Source: Klebsormidium nitens
Taxonomy: Eukaryota > Streptophyta > Klebsormidiophyceae > Klebsormidiales > Klebsormidiaceae
Assembly: GCA_000708835.1 (NCBI GenBank)
Contig: DF237121.1
Coordinates: 97,260 to 161,259 of the forward strand
Length of the DNA: 64,000 bases
Direction of reading: 5' to 3'
In this document: piece by piece, positions 11,801-23,500 of the stretch
Layout of the letters: every line of letters begins with the position of its first letter
Position numbering within the stretch: position 1 is the first letter of the stretch
Notes under the pieces: generated by a model
Told to the model about the DNA's origin: nothing
Database searches by the model: none
What the model saw: the letters and a program-made list of their open reading frames with translations, nothing else
Translations under genes and position numbers: made by a program

Positions 11801-14800
11801 AACCCGCATCGGTGAGGGTGGTGAACCAAGGGCAATAACGTTGACTAAACCCTAACCAAGTAACAAACCTCTAACAGTTTCGTTTTCCGGTGCAGGAGAG
11901 GGCGACTTTTTCAAGCCTCACACCGACACGCCCGTCAGCCCCCGCCTGTTCATCGGCACCGTCGTGGTGTGCCTGCCGTCCGCGTTCTCCGGCGGGGAGC
12001 TCCTCGTATCCCACGGCGACACGTGTCAAACGTTCGACTTCGCCGCCAAGTCCGGCGAACCCGGGCTGTACCAGTTCGCCGCGTTTTACGGCGACTGCCT
12101 GCACGAGATCCGGCCCGTGACGCAGGGCCGCAGAGTGACGCTGACGTATCACGTCTTGCGCAAGGAGGCGCGAGAGGGCCAGGAAGACGGCGATGACGTC
12201 ATCTACCCGAGCGAAGACGGCAAGGTACGTATGGTGGCAAAGAACGGCGGACCGACTGCTGTTTACGGCTCGCTTCATACGACTCGGTTTGAATGGGGAT
12301 AATCAGCTCGGCAGCACAGAATCAATGGGGTTGGTTTCGGGATTGAGGTTGGGGAGGGGTGCGGAGCAGGTAGATCGTTGGGTTAGGATTTGGGTGTTTA
12401 TTGGGGCTTAAATTGTCATTTAGTTTTTGAGTCCGTCGAGTCGTCCCTTCCATCGGCTTGTCCCGGTGCTTCGGGACCAAATCGAGTGCCCAATGATCAG
12501 ATCACCTCACGACCTATCCTTCCTGGCAATTTAACTTGCGAAACCTCGAAAACCCTCTCTTTTCGGTTCCTGCTACGGGCCTTTTGAAGTGTGTTACTAC
12601 ATCTCAGAGGCATACTAGGTAGCTACCAATCCTCCAACAGAACGATATGAAGAAAACGAGGATCGAAACGCATGCCTTGGAGAATATATCTCGGCTTCGA
12701 CGGGTAACAGATCGGCAACTTACAAACGCCGAACTGGGCTTGGTTAACGGCCGTTGTCTCTGGCACGCAGGTGTCGGAGTTTCCGCTGCCAAGCGGCGAC
12801 GCCGTGCCGGAAAAGCTGACGGCGGAGCTGACGTCGGAGCTGCGCGCGCTTTCGGAGCTGGGGTACCCCCACGTGGGCTTCCTTCTGCAGCACGAGTACA
12901 CCATGAGCGGTCTCGGCCCGGAGGTGAGGCGAAAAAAACTTCGATCTAGATAGTGATAAGGTTAGGAATAGTAAGCTAACCAGACTGGGACGGGAGGTGT
13001 TAGTATGGGGGTTAGTGTGGGTACTGTTGTCCTGCATATTGTAATCCAAGGCGACCTTCAGACCTGGCCAATCACCTCTTGAAAAGGTAACCCGTGAAAC
13101 GGGATGTGTGAGAACGGACACCGAGATTGTCGAAGCGTCCGTCGCCGAGTAGAGGTGGGATGATTGTTCGGCGCCCATGTCCTGCTCTACCCCGTGCCCA
13201 AACCGGCCTGCCTTAATACGAAAACAAAGAGACAGTGGGGGAGGCAAGATAAAGCCGACCGCCTTCTGCAAATCTTTCCAAAAACATTTCAATCAGTGCC
13301 CATCTTCGTCAGCAGGGCTTTCCACGAGGCAACAAAATAAGGGACCTCCAAATAAGAAAGCCGAAAGGCGTGGCTATCGAACGGCTTAGCAAGTTGGAGA
13401 TTGTCGCACAGCTCTGCGCGTGAAACTTGCCACCATCACCTCCATCGGAACCTTCTTTACACGACCTTGAAACGTCCGATTAGCAGAAGCTGGCCGATCG
13501 GACGGCCTAAGTGTGATCGACGATTCTCGCAGCTTAGAGGGTGCAAGTTGTCGATGAAAAAAACGGTGCTTCTTCGGCTGGCCTTGCTAGCGTGCCTTTC
13601 TTTCCAGGGCCTAAAAGGCAGCAATGATCTGTTTGCCTCTTTTCAAGGAAAGCCAGAAGGGCAGCGAGGTTGAACCGCTCACCGAGTCCGCTCTTCTCAT
13701 CCTAAGAAGCCGCAAAATCTAGCGTCCTGGAAAACTTGGCCTTGAGTGCCAGCCGGTTCCTCAAGTCTGACTGTTCGGAAGAGCAGCTAGAGTTCAAAAA
13801 TAATTATCATTTTCTTCTTACGTTGACCTAGCGTGCCTCTTTTTCCAGGGCCTGAAGAGCAGCGACAAGTTCCTGTTCGACCTCCTCTCCCGGGCGTGGC
13901 CGTGCCGCTTCCTGCCGGTTCTTTAAATGACCTTGCTAGGTTGCTTTGTTTTCCAGGGCATGAAGGGCAGCGACAAGTTTCTGTTCGACCTCTTGTGCCG
14001 GACGTGGCCGTGCCGTTTCCTGCCGGTTCTCGTGGTCGACGAGGCGCGCGAGGATGTTGGAGACGACGCCGACATTGAGTACAGCAGCTTCTCCCGCAAC
14101 GTGTATGCCTTCACCAAGCAAGACTTCAATTATTACACGGTAATCACACAGGAAAACTCGACATCTAACCCCGCTAAGTACCAACTTGAGCTATTGTATA
14201 AAGAATTAAGCAATGACCTTGTTTCAAGGCTGGTACCCGCCCAAGTCTGGCTTCACCAAGCAAGACTTCAACTATTACACGGTGAGTGGGTGAGCACACA
14301 GGAAGTAGTCTTGGCTGCTAAGCAGGCTTTATCACCAGCTTTGATTCTAGGATATCAAACAAATAACCGGGCTTTAACCTTGTTCCAAGGCTCGTTCCCG
14401 CCCAAATCTGGTTACTGGACATACACGCACTATCTAACCATCCCCTGACCACCCGTGGTTATCGGCCAGAAACTCCTGTGCAACACGATTCGCGGCCGCC
14501 TCGCGCAACGAATCTAGCTGCTGTAACTGCATCGCGTTGGTGTGCATGATCTTGTCTGGCCCACTCTAGAACGCAGCTTTCGAATCAAGAGCGACCTTGC
14601 TATGCAGATTGGTTGCAGATGGCCTTTATCAGAAAAGGGTATGGTTAACGGGCGGAACCGCGGTTTGATGCCAAGGTCGGAGCAAATCATCTACATCTGT
14701 TCAAGGATGAACCCAAAACCCCTCTCTGCCAGAGTGGGTTGCAGGGTGCCCTCGACGCGAAGCCTGATCACGCCCTCAAAAGCGCGGTGCCTTTCATGTG

Positions 14801-14942
14801 GTACGGACCGGAGTTACCGGGCCGCGTGCTGCACCAGCACCACAGCGCGGGCGGGCGCCAGGGGAACCACGCGGAGCCGAGCGAAGACCAGACCGTCTAC
14901 ATGCAATCCGCAATGCTTGTCGACCTCAGCCGCAAAGTCTAG
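8882..14942 (+). CDS. 2-oxoglutarate/Fe(II)-dependent oxygenase
   Basis: Exons: 8882 to about 9252, then 10048-10287, 10899-10992, 11896-12224, 12771-12923, 13957-14139 and 14745-14942 (TAG). From the second exon on, all phases join. The donor of exon 1 does not give the right phase, so a small exon may be missing. The core reads GEGDFFKPHTDTP with the HxD iron ligands, then GTVVVCLP, SGGELLVSHG and AAFYGDCLHEIRPVTQGRRVTLTY. The His of DCLHEI is the distal iron ligand and the Arg of GRRVTL should bind the 2OG carboxylate. The product is about 520 aa. Large relatives of this type occur in fungi, oomycetes and algae as far as I recall. The substrate is unknown. The first exon (LGWVPFRPEQLEYYPEKP) is not recognised. 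Confidence 0.8.
9251..9335. repeat. Short degenerate tandem repeat of a tctcaagt word
   Basis: About eight imperfect copies of a roughly 10-bp unit (ggtctcaagt and variants) follow the probable end of exon 1 of the oxygenase gene. Confidence 0.7.
10324..10504 (+). mobile_element. MITE, CACAGGAG family, copy 1
   Basis: It begins cacaggag and ends gatcctgtg. The interior (ggctggttatgggctggt, aagtggttgattgtccaat) matches the reverse complement of the copy at 30850-31044 over most of its length. It lies in an intron of the oxygenase gene. Confidence 0.75.
10753..10853 (+). repeat. Two echoes of the oxygenase exon at 10899
   Basis: Copies at 10753-10790 and 10809-10853 repeat the acceptor and the first 30 to 40 nt of the exon that begins at 10899 (PVFEHYLKEAV). 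The second also keeps tgttgctctgcag before it. Both decay within 40 nt. Confidence 0.85.
11604..11792 (+). repeat. Two echoes of the HxD exon at 11896
   Basis: Copies at 11604-11662 and 11752-11792 repeat the start of the exon carrying the iron-binding HTD motif (gagagggcgacttt and on). In the first, the His codon of HTD is changed to a Gln-type codon. In the second, the sequence is lost after about 35 nt. Confidence 0.85.
13591..13925 (+). repeat. Two echoes of the oxygenase exon at 13957
   Basis: The copy at 13591-13645 is short and decayed. The copy at 13829-13923 is close to the real exon, keeps a pyrimidine tract and cag at 13845-13847, and reads GLKSSDKFLFDLLSRAWPCR in frame before a TAA at 13924. 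If spliced in, it would end the protein early. Confidence 0.9.
14147..14281 (+). repeat. Truncated MITE joined to an echo of an exon end
   Basis: Bases 14147-14250 are the first half of a CACAGGAG-family MITE. They run straight into 14252-14281, a near-perfect copy of the last 30 nt of the exon ending at 14139, with its own GT donor. A full MITE then starts at 14297. The exon end and the MITE were duplicated as one block. Confidence 0.8.
14297..14480 (-). mobile_element. MITE, CACAGGAG family, copy 2
   Basis: It begins cacaggaag and ends aactcctgtg, with interior blocks shared with the other copies (ccaaggct, cgcccaa, gtctgg-like words, ggttatcggcca). It has the orientation of the copy at 30850 and lies in the last intron of the oxygenase gene. 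Confidence 0.7.
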
Positions 14943-15084
14943 TTTTCATGAGCTCGTTGCTCGCGCGGCTAAGAGCAGAACTTTGCAAAAGTCGTAGCAA
15001 TCCGTGCGATCGGACATAAGTACGTTCCGTTGGTGCCTTCGCTAAACTACTAGATTGGCAGTAGCAGTTAGAAAAGGACAAGTT

Positions 15085-15177
15085 CCGAGCGGAGACCTGA
15101 CGGTCTACCTGCAATCCGCAATGCTTGTCCACCTCGGCCGCAAGCTTTAGTTTTCAGGAGCTCGTTGCTCACGCGGG
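15085..15177 (+). repeat. Echo of the oxygenase 3' end
   Basis: This repeats the end of the last coding exon, the stop codon region and about 30 nt of 3' UTR (14875-14970) with few changes, about 200 bp downstream of the original. Confidence 0.9.
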
Positions 15178-16308
15178 TTAACCTAGACGATCGGCGGTTA
15201 GTTTCAGAGTGGGTTAGCGTAGGAATGGAGGTTTACGGCACCTACCCAATGGGACTGGTTCAGGGTCTCGTAACATATACCTGCCCTGGGCTTCTAGTAT
15301 CGATAAATAGTTTTCCGCTACTTCCGGGGGAAGGATTCCAGAGGTACCGGAAATTCAAACACTATTTCACCAAAAGTTTTTAGTACATCATATCTCTACT
15401 CCAGGCTTGCGGCCTGAGATCCTAAAAGAACCGCCTCTCCTCATACCCTGCTTGATCAAAGGAGCCCACAAAAGAAAGCCCGTTAACGAGTACGATCGTT
15501 TGTCTATCTGTCCAGAAAAAGCAGCGTGCATCAAAGTACGGTAAATGATCGTGGATGGAGTATTAGTACATAAATGACGCAAGCTTGGCCGTTTGTCAGG
15601 TTCTCGCAGGTGCTCCCTTTTTTACTGTAGAGTCTTTACCGGTGGATATTCTTGACCCATTTGAAGGCTTAAGGAAAAAGGAAGAGATTGCGATTTCCTA
15701 GTACGCTCGTGATCGGCCAACTCTTTCATTCCAGGGCCGCTTTTATGGTTGAAGATTTAACCCCTTCGTTATGGCGTCCACAAGCAGTCTGCAGTCTGCA
15801 GACTCGCTTGCGAGACTTGTGTGCCCAGCAAACTTAATTAACGCAAGCACTCTGGCTCGCGATTGTGCGAGTCGACAAAGTCGAGGTAGGTTCGACATGT
15901 CACTCAGAAAGTCACTCAAGTTTCGTAAGCCTGGTTACCGTACGACAGCTCGATATGCTGCTTGATTGCTATACCCGAAGAACAAGATTGTACGACCGTT
16001 TACGACTGTACGAACGCGTGCGCAGGCTGCCAGACGGTACGAGGTTGTGCGCGCCTACTGGAAAGAGTGCCGTGGTTGCATGCGAGAAAGAAACAGAACG
16101 GCTAAGCCAACTTTCCGTTGGTCTTCGATCACTCTAAATGACGGTTGCGGTTAGTCTGTGCGCCAAGACTTCGACACAGCGCCTCCGCCATGATTGGTCC
16201 GGCCTCAAAGAATTTCTGTCCGTTCGAGCCGGTGTGTCGGCCATTCGGGTTTCCTTTCTTCTAGTGTACCTGTCAATGGTCGGGATCGCTTACGGTTTGG
16301 CGGAATGA

Positions 16309-16363
16309 ACCTGGTCGGAATAAACCTGGTCGGAATAAACCTGGTCGGAACAAACCTGGTCCA
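16309..16363. repeat. 15-bp tandem repeat, about 3.7 copies
   Basis: The unit is aacctggtcggaata. The third copy has a single change. Confidence 0.9.
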
Positions 16364-16415
16364 GGCGTATTTTGCTCCGCTTTTCTTATCCCCGATCGCG
16401 CGCGTTTAGCGACTG

Positions 16416-16453
16416 AGATTTCCAGGATAGTCTAAGATTTCCAGGATAGTCTA
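16416..16453. repeat. 19-bp direct duplication
   Basis: The word agatttccaggatagtcta occurs twice in direct succession. Confidence 0.9.
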
Positions 16454-19400
16454 TTTTCATACTGGTCATCTTTTGAAACCCGTTGTCTTCTTGCAGGGCT
16501 TCTCAGTGCACGGCGAAGTTCACCGGTTGAACTCTTTGAGGGTTCTGTATCATGCTTGTTTCTCTCTTCTTCCTTCGTTGTTGAGAGCAGCTCGTGTGAA
16601 GCAAACCGGTTCCCACAAGCGCGCTTCGTAGGGCAATGCCTTGCGTCCGTCCAATCCGCGGTTACTATGTAGGTACTGTCAATCTTCGAAGTCCTGATTT
16701 ATGATGAGTCTCGACGACTGGGCCGCAAATCCGCTGAGCCATGTAGTTGCACCTAGTACGTGTCTGACAGTCCGACGGTCTGCGTTGCTCAAGCGCTTTG
16801 GGGCATGGCGACACTGGTCAGTCAGGACTCGGAGAAGCACGCGCCTTGAAGAGCCTAATATGCGGGTAACATCTGACGTATGACGTGGTGCGACTTTAGA
16901 TGCATATGTGGTGCAGCTCTCCGAGGTCCCACCTCGGAAAGTTTCTCGAACTTGACAGAGTCTGCAGCGTTGCAGCATCGGTCAATAATTCTGCATCAGT
17001 CTTTTACTTCGAAACTTCAACAAGCTCCTCTCGGGGCAGCGTTGTGATTCGGCGCAATGAAATCGGTGCATGAATCCGTTGAAAAGAAACGCGAGGACTC
17101 TGGTCAAATCACACCATCATTGCTAAGGGATGTAGCTACTAGAGGCAAGGAGTGTTCTAGGACAAGTATTTTTAAGGATACTTACTCATCACCTGTTCAT
17201 GTGCAGTCATATGTAAGGAGACCTTTGGAAGTTACGTGAGTCGACCGGCAGTCTGCCTATCTGTACATGGTACTTTGTTTGATACAACGTAACTTGCAAC
17301 TTTTTCGGGTAAGATCGAATTGCAGATCCCCAAACAGCCGTTCTCTGAAGCAACTTGTAGAGGCCGGGTCCTGACGACTGCCCTGCGCATGCGTCTCTCT
17401 ACAGCCGTATCACGTCCAGTCAAAGAGCTGCCAGGTAGCAGGCAGTCAAGAGCCTTACGGCAGCTTCCGATAGACATCACCGAAGAAATATGGCAATGGC
17501 AATTTCTCGGTGATAAGCCCCCCCGCGCAACTTTGACAACCGGCCCGGCCGACCGTGACTCTTCGAAGAAACGAACGGTCACTGCGAGCCGACCGGTAAT
17601 CGTCACCGACTCCTGAGGCGGCCGCCGCCCCGTCATACTCGCCGGAGCCGCCGGGGCCGGCGCGTCAGCCTGACGGTCGGCGGGCGGCGGGCCGCTCGCG
17701 CCCCGTCCGGATCGGACCATCGGACCGTCATGCCATGATTATATGCTGTAGCCTGTACGTGGGCTTTTCAGGCCGCGCGCGCTGCCAGCACAGTGCATCG
17801 AGGCGCTCTGGGTTGCATCTGTGAGCATCAGTTGCGCAGGTCGCGTCATGAGCCATGCAGTATGCTTGCCGGCTTGTTCTTAACCTGTAACGGCTTGATG
17901 AAACATCGAAGTGCGGAAGAAACTATGGCTAGTACCTAGCTACCCGCGCATGCTGCTGCAACAGTCAGCTACTTTGCGGCACTTATAATGATGATGGATC
18001 AGCGGTACATACTGGAGATACGGTAGTGCATGAAGCTGACTCGATTCGGAGTCCTGCCGCACAATAGAAAACTCCGACCCAAGCCCGTCTCGCCACCCTA
18101 CGTCACTGGAGCCATGGCGAGCGGGGACCGCCAGTCCGCGACCGGGCGGCCCGGCCCCTCGGCTGCCGCCATCTTTTCAACATAAGTAATTTAGGGCCGT
18201 TTCGTCCGTGAGTCTATCCGATCGCAAATGTCAGTGACCCAAATTTCAGGTCCAACCAATTGGGGCCTGTGGGCTATCAGTCGTGATGCAAGCCGGCTCA
18301 TGCAGGTTCATGATTATATGGTCACTCGGAGTGACAGGGCGGCTTCGCAATGATGTAATGACTTCATAGCTACTCTGTGGCGGAGTATGGTCGTTGTGCG
18401 CGTTGGCGGCCGCCCAGACTTTGCCTGCACAGGTGTCGGATGCAATGCTGAACGTCATTCAGAACGGCCATGCGAAGGCTTTCGGATGAATTCTGTCCCC
18501 GTACGCAGTACGAGACGGTCGCAACAAATCCGGGGTGACTTTGAGTTTAGTTTCCTCCTCGATCCGGCAATTTGCAAGCTCGTGCACAAGTATATGGCTA
18601 TCCGCATGCAGAAACCGACTGCATTGAGCTCAAAACTAGCCCACGGTCCGATGCAACTGACGTACTCATGCACCCCGTTAGTGACGCGGCTTAAGCAATC
18701 CGGACCGGGACCGAACACATACTTCCTTTCTACGACCAGCTGGCAGGACTGACTCAACCGTCGACCATGATTGGCGGCGCACGTCAAGAATCGTTTGCGT
18801 CGGCCCCCATTAATCTCTTAGTATGATTGCATTGGGTTTCACACTTGTAAGATTTGAACGTTATAATAAAACACTGCGCCCTAGATGAATTTGGTAGGAA
18901 GTCTTTGCAGCGAGGAAGTCTTGGTCACTATCGTACAAATCTTCGAGTCCACTCAACGCGTCTACAAGTCCCGACGTCCGCTGTTCGGTTAAAGCTACAA
19001 GATATGTCTTTCTGAATGTCATTATGTCTTTTAGATTAGAACCGAAGTTAGTACTTTACATCCGGAGAACTGGGCTGCTTCTTTGTTTGACCGCGCGCCT
19101 CCAAGCATTCTCCTTACACACACGCCGTTCTTCAAACTTGCATTATTGACGTAGTTTGGATAGCCGCCCTGATTAGCTACTAAGCTGATCCCTTTTAACA
19201 GCCTCAAAGCCTCGCCCTGTGCAGCACATATGACTAATTAAACTAGTTCCTCACTACGCAAAAGCTTACACTCTACATTAGCAAAGCGACTCGACGATCT
19301 CAAACCAACCCATCGTTTCAGACTCCCCTTTAACACCATTCCGACAGCTCGATATGCTGCTTCCTGCCCCGAGCTGAGACTCGTATCTCTCTGAAGCTAC

Positions 19401-19628
19401 CTTTAGACAGCTAGCTAAACGCTTTCTTGAGAAACCAGTGCGATCTCCAATCAGCCCATAGCCCAACATCGATCAATCGCTTTTACTTCCGTGCGCGCGC
19501 GTCGAACGATCGCTTGTGCTCCTGCGGGGCCTTCCCTTCATTCGCCCACCTAGTTACTGGAAGGTGGGCCAGCCACGAATCGCTTCAGTGCACCCATTAG
19601 CCCGCCAGAGACGTCACGCACCCGGGGC

Positions 19629-20588
19629 TCAATCACCGTAGCACTTTTCTGAGTGCCGGTCCCAGGCCTGCTCCCACCCGGAAACCTCGTCAACGGGGCT
19701 GCAGAACGGCCCGAGCCAGCCATTGTTGGGCAAACCGTTTGGAAAGCGCTTCCCCTCTGAATGAATAGTGCTGCCCGGAAGTTTGAACCGGGGGGCGGAT
19801 CCGCTCTTCGCCCGCTTTTTCCGAGGCTCGGCGCGCGTGGAACCCGGGCGCTTCTGAGGTCTTGGGGGGTGGGGTCGGCTGAAGATGGGGGGATACTTTG
19901 GTGGGCGGTCGGGGTTTGTCACCGGGCACGCAGATGACTTCACGGGGATCCCTTGAGAAGCGACCCAGGCGTCTTGCCTGTATGTGTACTCTGTGGATAG
20001 GGACCCGTTGACGCTGACTCTTCGCTCGTCGTTGGTCCGTCCGCCGTTTATTGGGTTATGAGTAGGGTTAAGAGGGGTTGGTAAGGAAACCGGTTGGGGA
20101 GGAAAGTGGGACATGATAGGGTGGTCGAGAGGGAGGGACGGGGTTAGTACCGGGTTAGAGACGCCGCCCGATTCTTGGAGCGACGTCAGCATCGGGAGGA
20201 GCGTGTGTAGGGTGGTCGGGGGAAGATCTTCAATCGGGTGCGCATCAACCGGGGTTTGAGCTAGGGTGCGGCCGAAATCGAACGGCGGAGGAACGTGGTA
20301 GTGATAGTGATTAACGAAGATCGGACGGTTCGAATCACTAAGTCCATGGCTCTTACCGGGGACCGACAAAGTTGCGCTGGGGGGGCTCTCTGGCTGCTGA
20401 AAGTCGGCCCCCTCAATGGACCATGACGCACCGGAGCCAGCCGAGCTCTCATCGCTAGAGGAGTGGTGCCCCGGGGGATCCCCCCAGGCGCTCTCAAGCA
20501 GGCGCTCAGAGCGAGGAACGTGTGTCGGAAGAAAGCGCCGGCGACAAGGGAGGGGCTTCGGCGAAGCCGGAGCTGCCACGTGGCTCAA
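19629..20588 (-). CDS. Unknown Pro-rich protein with HYHYH motif and basic block (family member 1)
   Basis: A single uninterrupted frame of 319 codons, not recognised as a known family. Visible parts: an N-terminal ERLLESAWGDP segment (residues 28-38), a Ser-rich stretch, the motif NRPIFVNHYHYH (87-98), a Pro-rich middle, a bipartite basic block KRPGSTRAEPRKKRAK (246-261) that looks like a nuclear localisation signal, then SAPRFKLPG and NNGWLGPF (288-295). The same elements occur in the same order in the protein at 32262-33536, though the rest differs. At the HYHYH site codons differ at wobble positions while residues are kept. This suggests real coding and selection. The His pairs could bind metal, but nothing else supports that. 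Confidence 0.65.
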   Translation of the reverse strand: MSHVAAPASPKPLPCRRRFLPTHVPRSERLLESAWGDPPGHHSSSDESSAGSGASWSIEGADFQQPESPPSATLSVPGKSHGLSDSNRPIFVNHYHYHVPPPFDFGRTLAQTPVDAHPIEDLPPTTLHTLLPMLTSLQESGGVSNPVLTPSLPLDHPIMSHFPPQPVSLPTPLNPTHNPINGGRTNDERRVSVNGSLSTEYTYRQDAWVASQGIPVKSSACPVTNPDRPPKYPPIFSRPHPPRPQKRPGSTRAEPRKKRAKSGSAPRFKLPGSTIHSEGKRFPNGLPNNGWLGPFCSPVDEVSGWEQAWDRHSEKCYGD

Positions 20589-23500
20589 CTAGAGCGGGGG
20601 CGTAGTCCGAGAAAGGCCAAGTATTGAGTACCATTACGCCCTACCCAGTCTGCTGAAATCTGTGCCCTGCAGAAGATCGGCGGACCCAGGGTTAATCACC
20701 AACGAAAGGTAAATGTATAAGCAGGTAGATTCTTAGGTATAAGCACCTTGATAAGAGGGTGGTCGTGCTAAGAAACGGGTGCGATCAGGGAGGTTTCTGC
20801 TTGTTGGGCTGAGTCAAATGCAAGCGCGAATGAACATTTTTCTTACTGAAAATGAGTGGGAAACAGAGCCAAGGACGTCGAGAAGGCGAGCGAATCGGAG
20901 CCAGGTTGGAACCGACGTCTCTTACAGAAGCCCGACTTACTTCCCGCAAAGAAAGGTATAAATGTTGCTTGCACAAAATGATGCCTCATCATGCAAAGAT
21001 TCTGACCGTAAGAAGTAAAAAAGAAGGGGACACGAGTGGCAAACGCCAGAACGTGCGAACCGCCACCTGAATTTGGAAAAAACAAACCGGCCGACCGAAA
21101 TCGAGCAGAAACTGGTCGAAAAGTTTTCAGTCCTTAGAATCTCGTCCACGTTAGAAAGGGAGCCCCAATTCTTGAAAAAAGCTTTCACCCTCATTTGGAG
21201 TTTAACCGGACGCATCCTTCTATTAATGTATCTCTGAGCTTCTTGAAGCCTTGCTTGCTTCTGGTGGGTCATTTTATAACAGTTCGTCTCTAATCAAGTT
21301 CGACCAAGGGTGCAAAACAAAGAGATCCTCAACCGAGAGAACGTCAAGCAGTACTGCAATTTTCGAAAGAACCTAAGATGCTCAGAAACAGAACAAAAGA
21401 GTGGGAAACCCAAACACGTGACTGCAATACAGTTCCCGCACAGGAACTTTGAGAAACTCTTTCAGAAGAGTTGAGGAACTGGGCCTGGGCATGGCAAAGT
21501 GAAGCAAAGCTCACTCTGAGGGAGCCGGTGTTACTTGTGGCTGAAGATTCGCTCCACTTGCTGATAATCGTAGTCAGTCCATGCTGCAGTCTTGGAAGCG
21601 GCTCGAAACGGAGTCGCGAGTTGGCGCTTGAATGCCAGACGCATCATATCGGTGGTCCAGAAATACAGCCTGGAGACACAGGTGAACGGAGTTAACTTCA
21701 TGCACCTTAAATCTCAAGAGGACAGAAGAAAATCAGGTGCCCTTCTTCGTTCATAACGCTCTCTCTATCAAGAGCCCAACAGGCTAGACGGCCTCCCAGG
21801 ATTGCCTCGACTGTATCCGCCATAGCTAGTCCCTTGAGGGCTCAGTTGTTTCCCATTGAGTATTTTTCTTAGGCCTTCCAAACAAGGAAAACAAACTGAC
21901 CTCCGCTGTTCTCCCTTGAGCAGAAAGGGTTGCCAACGTCACTTTTCTGGCTTCAAAAGAGGGGGGTTTACTTTCTCCAATAAGCGTCCACTGCCAGCTT
22001 TACTGCCCCCGATTTTTTGTCAACAATGAAAGTCTGGGGCATACAGTCATGAGGTCATCAGCCCGCATATTCACTAGGGCAGCCCTTTGTTGAAGAAATT
22101 ACTGTAAAGAATCAATCTCATCGCTATGCTGAGTCAAAGTTTTACCAAATCCTGTTAAAAGGACAGCTCACAGGCTGCCTCTCCTGGACCCCCAAGTAAA
22201 ACTCTTTGTGCTTAAGTGCTGCCAAAGTGGTGGAGGGCTCACCATGTATTCTATGATTTTATTTTTTATTTTTTATTTTTTTCTATCCAGAAAGCTCATG
22301 CAGGTGAATCCAGTCAGGCTGCATGATAACCTCCTCCAAACTCCTTTCAAACCCTCTTTAAATCCAGTCTCAAGCCCCTACAAACCCCCTCAGGTAGTGC
22401 CTCAGAAAGTGTTCCAAATGCTTGCACAAGCCGTTTTACAACCCCTTCAGAATCGCTTAAGACCGAAAAGAGTGCTTTGAAGAAGTCCTGGCCTTTCCAG
22501 GACCCCCTCCAAAACCCCTTTCCAAAGCCCCTTCAAAGCCCAGTTTTTGAATTCTACGCACTCCTCCTAATGCCTCAAGAATCCCTCCCCAATGCTTGCA
22601 CAAGCTCTTTTGAACCCCTTCACCCCCCTGCTGAGTGCCCAAGAACAAAGAGACTGCTTGTCAGGAGGTCTTAGCTTATTTAAAAGCCTTGACTGAGCTG
22701 TGAACGTGTGTAGCAGGGAGGAAGATGAGCGCTCTACAGGCCGCATGAGTCATGAGAACGAAGGCCCATTTTAGATCCATCTGAATTTCTGCCTAAGCAA
22801 CCCTGCCGAAAAAGCATCCTGGACCCCTGACATGACCACCTTGGAGCCACACGATTCTCGGTCAGTAGAGTCCACACGAAGCCCCAAGATGTTCAAATGG
22901 TAGAGGCAAAGATATCAGGTCAGTATTATGACCTTAATCTACTCTCCTGTCCTTCAGCTCACCTTAGCTCACAATCAAAGCCCCCAGATCCTGAGCTCCA
23001 ATCAGATTGCCCTCAACCGAGCTTCCACCTCGCCGGGATCTGCTTCCATATGAAAGCGGGGCCGCAAATCTTTGAGTCGCTTGCTTCCAAGTCCGGCGCC
23101 AGCTGTCATGCGTCTTGACTCCTGATCACCACACCAGGCCTAGCTCTGACCTTGATTAAAAAGGAATGGTACAGGAGATGAAGCTGCTCATAAGCGGTCA
23201 GCACCGATCTGCGGCGCACGGCATAAGTGAATGCGATGCGCTAACATAACACCCTCAGCGTAGTACTGATGGCGCAAGTAGAGCCTGCCTTCTTCTACCA
23301 AAGCGATGCAATCCCACGCCAGAGTGCAGAACTTTGATCAATCAAAGCACTGGCCAGCAACTAGCTGGGTACGGCTTGAATCACGTGGAAGGCTGCGGCT
23401 GTCAACGTCAATTTTTTCGGGTACGAATGATCTGACCACACGCAGCTCATAAGGAAGAGCGGAGGGCTATCAATGCGAAGTACCTACTTAGATGGCAGAA

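Larger units (their letters stand above)
15178..19628. other. Intergenic, no gene recognised
   Basis: No exon I can support. It holds a 15-bp tandem repeat at 16309-16363, a 19-bp duplication at 16416-16453 and a GC-rich patch at 17610-17720. Reading frames here are short and lack family resemblance. Confidence 0.5.
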
